Origin: Baffinella frigidus
Lineage: Eukaryota; Cryptophyceae; Cryptomonadales; Baffinellaceae
Direction: 5' to 3'
Assembly: GCA_026770585.1 (NCBI GenBank)
Contig: MU646395.1
Span: 658,955-671,746, forward strand
DNA: 12,792 nt
A program made the position numbers and the translations under genes. This document shows, in pieces, positions 1-8,073 of the stretch. Position 1 is the stretch's first letter. Each line of letters opens with the position of its first letter. The notes under the pieces were generated by a model. It was not told the DNA's origin, did not search any database, and saw only the letters and a list, made by a program, of their open reading frames with translations.

Positions 1-545
1 TTTCCGCCCGCCCCGCTAGCCGTTCCGAACGCGCTCGCGCCACCTCCTCCCCCTCCCCCTCCTCCACCGCCCCCTCCGAACGCAGAACCCCCTCCTCCAC
101 CGCCCCCTCCGAACGCAGACCCCCCTCCTCCACCGCCCCCTCCGAACGCAGACGCCCCAAACGCCGACGCCCCCCCGCTCCCTCCTCCAAACGCGGAGGA
201 GCTGGATGGCGTGGGGGCGGAGGGGGACGGCGCGCCAAACGCCGATCCTGAGGTGGTCGAGGGTGCCGGGGCGCCGAACGACGGGGCGGCGGAGGCGCCG
301 CCCCCGAACGCAGAGCCGCCAAACGCAGAGCCGCTTCCGGCGAACGCTGAGGCGGAAGCGCCAAACGCCGAGCCTGAGCTGCCGAACGCGGATGCTGACG
401 GCGCGAACGCGGATACCGAGGGGGGGAACGCGGATGCCGCGGGGGGGAACGCGGAGACGGTGTTGCCGAATCCGAACGAGGCGCTCGCTGCGCCGCCGCC
501 GCCGAACGCTGAGGTGGAAGCGCCGAACGTCATCCCTCCTCCGAA
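1..545 (-). repeat. FG-repeat coding region with near-identical Gly-rich SAFG units
   Basis: Within exon C of the cold-shock gene, codons TTC/TTT-GG recur as SAFG motifs. At the left end (about 27-150) three nearly identical units of roughly 40 bp encode SAFG followed by eight or more Gly, which points to recent repeat expansion. Towards the cold-shock domain the units are more diverged (SAFPP, SAFAP, SAFAG). On the opposite strand the same DNA gives an open Pro/Asn-Ala-rich frame that I treat as a shadow. Confidence 0.7.
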
Positions 546-1166
546 CGAGCCGCTCGCGCCGCCCCCCCCAGCCCCGGCGAAGGATGCGCTGGGTGCGCTG
601 GCCATGGAGGACGCTTCGAGGGGGGGCACGCCGTCTGCGGAGACGATGTTTTCGGCCTGCGTGGAGGAGATCGATTCAGACGGATGTGGAGTGGGAGGGT
701 TGATGCTGGAGAGCGGGAGGGGGGTGCTTCGGGGTTAGGACTACCTGCATCGTCCCAGGTTTCTTGCCTGCCCCGAGCGTGAAGGTGACAGATGTCCCCC
801 CGAGCTCCGCCGCATTGGCATTCCCCGGGCTGCCAATAACCATCCGAACCTCAGTTTTCAGCTCGCTGGATCCTGAGGGCTGCCGTTTGTCAAACGCCGT
901 CGAGGACGAGTCGGGCAGCACTGCGGGGACGTGAGGGTGCGCGCGGCACCAGAAGCATCGCAGCGCGAAACAGCACACAAAAACGCAGCTGATCAGGGAG
1001 CCGAGGGGCCCGCTTTTGTTGGATATGTGTGTCGGGATCCGGGGGCGGGGTCAAACCCGTTCACGTGGAAGTAGATGTTCTCCCCGCCGTCAAACGGTTT
1101 GATGAAGCCGAAGCCGCGCGCGATGGTGGGGCCTTCGAGGATCTTCCCGCTGCCCCGCTCCTCCAT
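1..1166 (-). CDS. Cold-shock domain protein with FG-repeat tail (partial; 3' end beyond the window)
   Basis: Read on the minus strand. The start ATG is at 1166-1164 in a good context (CCAACCATGG). Exon A, 1166-1057, encodes a few residues and then a nucleic-acid-binding cold-shock signature: ARGFGFIKPFDGGENIYFHVN, with the RNP-like GFGFI and IYFHV strands. Exon B ends at 745 and carries the end of the fold (TSVTFTLGAGKKPGTMQ). An 88-nt GT-AG intron (744-657, phase 0) joins it to exon C, 656 to 1, which begins AENIVSADGVPPLE, a typical cold-shock domain ending. Exon C then stays open for about 200 codons of Gly/Ser/Ala-rich sequence with about 17 FG dipeptides, mostly SAFG, PSFG or SFG. The A/B junction is unsure: GT-AG with intron 1056-989 is in frame but inserts an odd Cys-rich stretch, while the acceptor at 922-921 would need a non-canonical donor. 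Likely RNA-binding; the FG tail suggests nuclear-pore association or a condensate. Plant cold-shock proteins with Gly-rich tails are the conservative comparison. Confidence 0.72.
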
Positions 1167-1389
1167 GGTTGGGGAGCTGCAGGGAGAGGGCCCTCTGGTC
1201 ACAGCCTGTGGGATCTCACCCCTGTGATCAAATTTGACGAGGAGATTTGAATCGAAACAAATTTTTGATTCTCTTTGGGTATAAAAATCGAATTCGGTTC
1301 TCCTGCGGTGGGAAACGCTCCATCGTTCATCCTCGATTTGGTCCCCTTCAGAAGCCTTCCAGAACTGAACAGGGGCCACACACAAGGCG
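1167..1389. promoter_or_regulatory. Divergent intergenic/promoter region between the two genes
   Basis: Only 223 bp separate the start codons of the minus-strand cold-shock gene and the plus-strand DUF1995 gene, so both promoters or 5' UTRs must lie here or overlap the genes. TATAAAAAT at 1280-1288 is a TATA-like box about 100 bp before the plus-strand ATG. On the minus strand, CCCTGCAG just before the ATG could be an acceptor of a 5'-UTR intron. No other regulatory motif can be claimed. Confidence 0.5.
1280..1288 (+). promoter_or_regulatory. TATA-like box for the DUF1995 gene
   Basis: TATAAAAAT lies 102 bp upstream of the ATG at 1390, in the AT-richest part of the divergent spacer. A matching initiator is not evident, so this rests on the string and its position only. 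Confidence 0.35.
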
Positions 1390-1596
1390 ATGGGCGTCCC
1401 AACCCGCGTCGCGGCGATCCTGGCGCTTGTGATCGCACCAGCAGCCGGATTCTCTCCCCTGGGGTCGTCTGTTTCCCTCCGCCACTCGCATGCCGCGCCC
1501 GCTGTGTCCGCTGGGCACCGTGTGCCGCTTGCGTTGGCCCCGCAGAGGAATGCACCGCGCGGGGGGCTCCTCGGCATGCGCGCCTCCAGCAACAAG
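1390..1596 (+). other. Exon 1: bipartite plastid-targeting presequence
   Basis: Residues 1-20 (GVPTRVAAILALVIAPAAG after the Met) form a signal peptide with a hydrophobic core and an Ala-rich cleavage region. Phe-21 follows directly, then a stretch rich in Ser, Ala, Arg and His with almost no acidic residues. Signal peptide plus a Phe-led transit peptide is the known import signal of red-lineage complex plastids (the ASAFAP-type motif). The mature protein may start near residues 60-69. The ATG context is GGCGATGG. This predicts co-translational entry into the ER followed by import into a plastid with more than two membranes. Confidence 0.7.
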
Positions 1597-4500
1597 GTCA
1601 GCAAGAGTGCGAAGGCACTCGCCGCCCCCGCTCATACATGTTTGCACCCCCTGCCTGCAGGAATCTCGCCTGTGTCCGGTTCTCCTCGGTGGTGGTGCCT
1701 GACATTCCGTTTGTGGCTTGCTTGTCAGGAGCTTGAGGAGGAGAAGGCGGCGCTCGCTGCGATGATGGGTGGCGGCGAGTTGAAGCTGGAGGCACCCTCC
1801 ATGTCGGAGAAGAGCGAGAAGGTTCCCCCTGCGTCCTTGCGCATCTCGTGTATTTAACACCCGGGATTCTTTTTGAGAAGTGCATGCGCTCTCACTTCCG
1901 TCACTGCCGCATTCCCGGAACACTCATGCACGCGTGGACGCCTCAGAAATCCCAAAGTGCATGATGGAACGCCTACTCATCCACCCTCTGTCCGAAAAAT
2001 ATCCCGCAGAAAGACCTTGAATCCCCGTCCTTCCGCATCACGTGTATGTAACACCCAAAGAATCCCGGGTGTTTGGCAAGTGCATGCGCTCCCGCATCCG
2101 GAACACTCACGTGTAGACGCCTCGGAAATCCCGAAGTGCGTGATGGCACACCAACTTTGTCACCCTCTATCCAACACACATCCCGGAGAAAGGCCTCAAC
2201 CCCCCGTCGCACCCACACTCAGAAACCTCGAAATCCTCCAGCCTCGCGTCCACTAGCTTGCGCTCTGCTCCGCCGCACCCTATCAGGATATCCTGCCAGG
2301 ACAGTCGTGCTCCGCTCCGCCGCACCATGCCAGGACACCGCGGGCGCCCGCGTGTCACACACGAGGTCACGACATCACGACATAGCGGGCGGTGTCGTGA
2401 TCCAACACTCCCTGCCGTTCCCCACATCATCCAACAGCGCACCCTGTCAGGATATCCTGACAGGACAGGATGTCCTCTGTCAGGGCAGTATGGCATGCGG
2501 AGCGGCAGCATTCAACACCTCCTGCCGTGTCACACAATAATTCACGACATCACGACACACCGGGCGATGTCGTGATCCAACACCTCCTTCCGTCCCAGGC
2601 GAACAGAATAAAAGGGACTTTTAAAGTTTTGTGGGGAAATGGTCACGGATAAGGTAACCGACCGACCGCTCAGCGGGCGGAAACGTGATCGTTTCCCCAC
2701 AAAACTTTGAAAGTCCCTTTTATTCTGTTCGCCTAGGTAGCCTCGTGTGGCGGAGCGGCAGCATCCAACACCCTTCACCGATCCCCCTCGCAGGTGGCGG
2801 CCCCAGTGAAGCCGAAGAAAAAGTCGATCCAGCCGAAGCCGTTTGCGAACCCCGACAAGTCCCCGCCGCCGCGGTCGTTCCGCATGTGCGTCGAGCAGGC
2901 GTACCTCTCGACCAAGGCGGCAATTGATGACGGCTACAAGCTCATCGAGGTGCTCCCCCCAGCACGAAACCCTGAACCTTAAACCCTACACCCTAAACCC
3001 TAAACCCTGAAACCCAAACCATAAACCAACCCCAGACCCTAAACCCCAGACCCCAACCCCCTAAACCATAAACCTTGAACCCCGAAACCCCGAAACCCTG
3101 AACCATAAACCATAAACCCCAAACCCCCACCCTAAACCTCACGCGTGGATATTAAACTCCAAACCCAATCCAGGTCGAGTTCCCCCCTCTCCCGCAGACG
3201 GCGATGGAGAATGAGGCGGTTGGTGCCGACGTGCTGGTCAAGGCCCAAATCCAGCACACCAAGGAGTTCGCTCGGTCCCGCCCCCCCCACACACCCCCGT
3301 CCTGCAAATAGTTGCACATTTGGTACACAAGGCCCAGATCCAGCACACCAAGGACTTCGCTCGGTAAATCCTGAACCCTGAATCCTGAACTCTAAACCCT
3401 AAACCCTGAACCCTGAACTCTAAACCCTAAACCCCTAAACCCTAAACCCTAAACACCAAACCCTAAACCCCAAACCCCAAACCCTGGGGCAGCTACTTCG
3501 AGGGGAAGCAGGTGGCGAGTGTACACCCTAAACCCTAAACCCCAAAGCCCAAACCCTCAACCCTAACCCCCAAACCCTGGGCAGGTACTTTGAGGGCAAG
3601 CAGGTGGAGGTTGTCCGATCTAACCCGAAACCCGAAACCCAAAACCCTGAACCCGAAACCCGAAATCCTAGACCCCAAACCCTTAACCCTAATACTAAAC
3701 ACTAAACACAAAACACTACACACTCAACACTAAACACTAAACACTGAGCACTAAGCACTAAACCTGGAGGCAGGTACTTCGAGGGGAAGCAGGTGGCGAT
3801 TGTGTTCCCGGACATTGTCGAGCGCAACCGCTTCATCGGTTCTCGCCCTTACCCTGAACCCTTAACCCTAAAGAATACACGATACACAATGAATAATAAC
3901 TAATCAACAATAAACAATAAACAATAAACAATAGACAATAACTATTCAACAATAAACAATAAACAATAAACAATAAACAATAAACAATAAACAATAGACC
4001 ATAGACAATAAAAAACAATACACGATAAACAATCAACAATAAACAACAAACGTGTCGATTGTTTTGCCGGATATTGTCGAGCGCAACCGCTTCATCGGTT
4101 CTCGCCCTAACCCCGAAACCCTAAACCCCAAAGAATACACGATAAACATTAAAAAATAAATGATAAACAATAAACAATGAACAATAAACCATAAACAATA
4201 AACAATAACTAATAAACAATACACAATACACAATAACTGATAAACAATAAACAATAAACAATAAACAGTACACGATACATCATAAACAATAAACAACAAA
4301 CGTTGCGATTGTGTTCCCGGATTTTGTCGAGCGCAACCGCTTCATCAGTTCGCCCTTACCCTGAACCCTAAACAATACACAATAAGTGATAAACAATAAA
4401 CCATAGACCATAAACAATACACGCTACAAACTAAATAATAAACAAAAACTAACAAACAATACACGATAAACAATAAACAATGAATAATAAATGTTGGAAA

Positions 4501-7500
4501 AAAAACAAAAACAATACACGATACAAAATAAACAATAAACAATAAACAACAAACATTGTGATTGTCTTCCCGGACATTGTCGAGCAACCGCTTCATCGGT
4601 TCTCCCTAACCCTGAACCCTGAACCCTCAACCCTAAACCCTGAACCCTGAACCCTAAACCCTAAACCCTAGACCCTTAACCCTAAACACTAAACTGCTTC
4701 ATCGGTTCACCCTAACCCCAAACCCTAAAGTCATGGGATTCGCACGCCACCGGAAACCCGAAACCCGGAACCCGAAACCCGAAACCCGAAACCCTACCAC
4801 TTAAACCCAAACCCCTAAACTCGAAACCCTGAACCCTAAACCCGAAACCCTAAACCCGAAACACGAAACCCTAAACCCTAAACCCTAAACCCTGCAACTT
4901 AAATCCAATCCCCTAAACTCGAAACCCGAAACCCGAAACCCTGAACACTATACCCGAAACCCGAAACCCGAAACCCGAAACCCGAAACCCTGAACCCTGG
5001 ACCCTGAACCCGACAGCAGGCGACGTATCCTTCGGGAAGGAAAGCAAAGAGGGCGGCCCGCGGTGGCTCTCCGCAGAGAGCTGTGTCCCGAAGATATCCT
5101 AACCGAAACCTTGTTTGTATCCAGGTTTCTCGTCGTAGCCCGCTGGGTTGCGTGCAAAGCATCAAGAAACACGCGTATACGTCTCTGTTTCTGATATACG
5201 TCTCTCTGTCTAATATACGACTCCGTCGGCAGGGGACGTATCGTTCGGGAAGAAAGGGAAAGAGGGCGGCCCGCGGTACACGGCTCTCCTCCGAGAGCTG
5301 TGTTCCGCGGGCCTGCGTGTAAAGCATCAAGTAACACTTTCTACTATACTTATCTTTTTGTAATATACGTCTCTCTTTCTGATATACGTTTTTCTGTTTC
5401 TGATACACGTCTCTCTGTCTAATATACGACTCCGTCGGCAGGGGACGTGTCGTTCGGGAAGAAAGGGAAAGAGGGCGGTCCGCGGTACACGGCTCTCAAA
5501 GGCGGCTACAAGGGCAGCTGGGTCGAACGGATCTGGGTAAACTTTACACCCGCTCCGCTCAGTGCGCTACGAGGGTTCCGTTGACCCTGGATTACAGGGT
5601 GGTACGTGACCAATTTGCATCAGAAAAGTCCGGCTAGTCAATCGTCTTTTGGCAAGTTGACTTTTGATGAAAGGTTCGTGGTCCACCGCGTGGCTCCGCT
5701 CAGTGTGCTACGGATCTCATCTCCACAAAAGTATTAACAAATTGCTTTTGGCGCAACGAAATTTACTGCACAAATGCTCTACTATTACTTGTAAAAGCAA
5801 ATCGTGTAGTAATTTTCGTTGCCAAAAATCAATTAGTTGATACTTGTATGGAGATTAGATCTATCAACACCCCCAGATCTGGGGTCCACGTGACCACGTG
5901 ATCACATTTGTACCAGGACAGTCAATTTTCTCGAACAGATCTAATCGCGGCGAGTGTTTATGATAAATACGCGCCGGCAATAAACTTTACTACATAAATG
6001 GATCATACTAGTAATATTAAAGCATTTCTGTAGTAAACTTCGTTACCGGTGCGTATTTATCATAAATACTCGTCCGGATGAGATCTGGGTGCGTCCACAC
6101 CCTATTTCCCACTTAGCAGCCACCGGGGGCTCCACGGATGCAGTCTATCTGAACGATTGGTTCTGAAATAGTATCCTTTGCCCTGGAATCTAACCGGAAT
6201 TTCACCTTGAGTGCAAGGTGAAAAGGTCTTCGCTTGCTTCTAAGTGTCTGTGGGTAATTGTCCTAGACTCGCACGGTTCGTATACACCCTACCCTGTATA
6301 CACCCGGTATCGGCGGCCGAGCCGGAGGACGACATCCTCGTCGTCATCTACATACGTCTCTCTTCCTAACACACGTCGTATATATACGTCTCTCTTTCCA
6401 GTACACGTCGTATATTACGTCTCTCTCTCTAATATACATCTATATTTTACCTAATATACGTATATCTCGCTGCAGGTGAAGCAGGAGTACGTCTCGGCGG
6501 TCGACCTGGAGGATGACATCCTCGTCGCCATGTGTATACGTCTCTCTTCCTAACACACGTCGTATATATACGTCTCTCTTTCAAATCCACTTCGTATATA
6601 CACCTCTTCTCTTTCTAACATACGTCTCTTTTTCTCACGTTCTTTGTAACACACGTCTCCCTCTTTCTAACATACTTTCAAATATACGGCTCTGTGTTTG
6701 CTGATATACGTCCCTTGCTCTGTTCCCAGCTGGAGCAGGAGGAGGTGAAGGCGGTCGAGCCGGAGGATGACATCATGATCGTCATCTGCGCCTCCGCTCA
6801 GGTGCCCACCCTTTTCACTCTTGAAGGTACGAGGCCACCATACAGTCAGGTTACGAACCCTCCGCTCAGGTTCAGGATCGTCCTTAGGTTATGAGGCCTT
6901 CACACATTTAGGTTACGAGGCCTCCGCTCAGGTTCCGAGCCCAGCTTTAGGTTACGATGCCCTCCTTGCTCGGATAGCGAGGGGGCAAATGGATCGGGTA
7001 TTTATTGCCTTCAGCTTCCATCGGGAGCTGAAGCCCAGTACAAACTGGACGCGACTGTTACCAGATTTTGAATTCGTGCCCGAATTAAAAAGATCCGTTT
7101 GCCCCCTCGCTATCCGACCAAGGCATACCGGTATGAGGTTGCGAACCTCTCCACTCTTTAGGCTGCGAGGCCCCCACCTTCATCTCCACAAAAGTATTAA
7201 TCAATTGCTTTTGGCGCAACGAAATTTACCACACAAATGCTCTACTATTGCTTTTACGAGCAAATCGTGTAGTAATTTTTATTGCCCAGATGCAATTAAT
7301 TAATACTTGTATGGAGATTAACCTACCTTTGGCTACGCGGCCACCGCTCAGGTTGCGAGCCTCCCACTTCAATCAATACCCAGAGGTTATGAGGTACTGT
7401 AGAATTCGGGTTGGCTTGGATTTTTTCAGGGTGGGGTCGGGCGGAAATCTGACGAAAATGCACCGTGTTGTGTCAAATTATGGGAGGGGGGTGCTATCTT

Positions 7501-8039
7501 GTCATTAATCGCATGCACAAGATAGCGTAAACACTCATTTCCTCGAATTTTCCGACCCGACCCCGACCGAATCCAAGCCAACCCGAATGCTGCAATCTCA
7601 GGAACAGCCCTGTATTAAAACCGATACGCCCTTAGAGAGAGAGAGAGAGAGCACCCTGGATGGAACATTATGGTATGTTGAGCATTCTTAAGTCAACTCC
7701 CCCTGAGATGCGGCCGTAATGCGGCTGCCCCGTGATGAATGGATCTGGTACAAAAAGGTCTAATATGTATTTAAGTGGTATAAATCATGTTAACTTTTGC
7801 GATAAAGGGTTATTCGGGATTGGCCGCAAGTCCCCTCCAGGGTGGGATGCCCACCTTCCATGCAGGAGCGTTTTATTCTTCTTCTTCTTCTCCTTGTTCT
7901 CCGTCTGCTTCTTCTTCTGTATTACTTTCAGCCTGGAGATGAGTGGTCCAAAAGCCACTGAGCCTTAACACGAGCCCGCTTCGGTACAGGGATCAAGGTC
8001 CCTCCGGGGACTCTCTCTCTCGCTCTCTCTCTCTCTCGC

Positions 8040-8073
<34 letters not shown>

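Larger units (their letters stand above)
1822..2793 (+). other. Intron 2, 972 nt: two tandem ~195-bp units, a second repeat pair and a hairpin element
   Basis: Runs from GTTCCC after the exon-2 Lys codon to CTCGCAG before GTGGCGGCC. It contains tandem units at about 1826-2020 and 2021-2215, a second repeat pair (about 2352-2414 and 2526-2588) and the inverted repeat 2597-2734. GCGGAGCGGCAGCAT-like sequence occurs near 2498 and again near 2752, so the 3' end of the intron is also duplicated. No coding signal inside. Confidence 0.6.
6859..7354 (+). repeat. Short echoes of the exon-7 donor edge
   Basis: The exon-7 end CCTCCGCTCAG plus GT recurs at 6859-6872, 6921-6934 and, diverged, at 7341-7354 (CCACCGCTCAGGTT). 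They are embedded in a GGTTACGAGGCC-like short repeat. Each keeps the CAG-GT junction, so they are potential decoy donors. Confidence 0.65.

Noticed and set aside
211-738. Plus-strand open frame rich in Pro and Asn-Ala repeats
   Set aside because: It is the antisense of the FG-coding exon. The minus-strand frame joins a cold-shock domain through a GT-AG intron that restores AENIVSADG, which chance would not give.
993-1604. Minus-strand 203-residue frame taken as one protein
   Set aside because: Only its last third (from the ATG at 1166) shows the cold-shock fold; the rest lies antisense to the divergent spacer and exon 1.
3844-4600. CRISPR-like array of regular repeats
   Set aside because: Repeats are direct heptamers and ~250-bp units with exon DNA between, in a eukaryotic intron; no unique spacers of constant size.
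3833-4630. Minus-strand frames full of LFIVYCLL, like membrane proteins
   Set aside because: Direct translation of the AAACAAT heptamer in reverse; a 7-bp repeat gives a 7-residue hydrophobic pattern with no gene structure.
2970-5010. A real chromosome end (telomere)
   Set aside because: The repeats are degenerate, broken by exons and followed by several kilobases of the same gene, so they are interstitial.
4899-5408. Minus-strand 169-residue frame
   Set aside because: Translates AAACCCG repeats and the antisense of exon-6 echoes; no initiation context or domain.
6821-7508. Plus-strand frames of 160 and 86 residues
   Set aside because: They run across two inverted-repeat elements and exon-7 donor echoes; no motif, and they lie inside intron 7.
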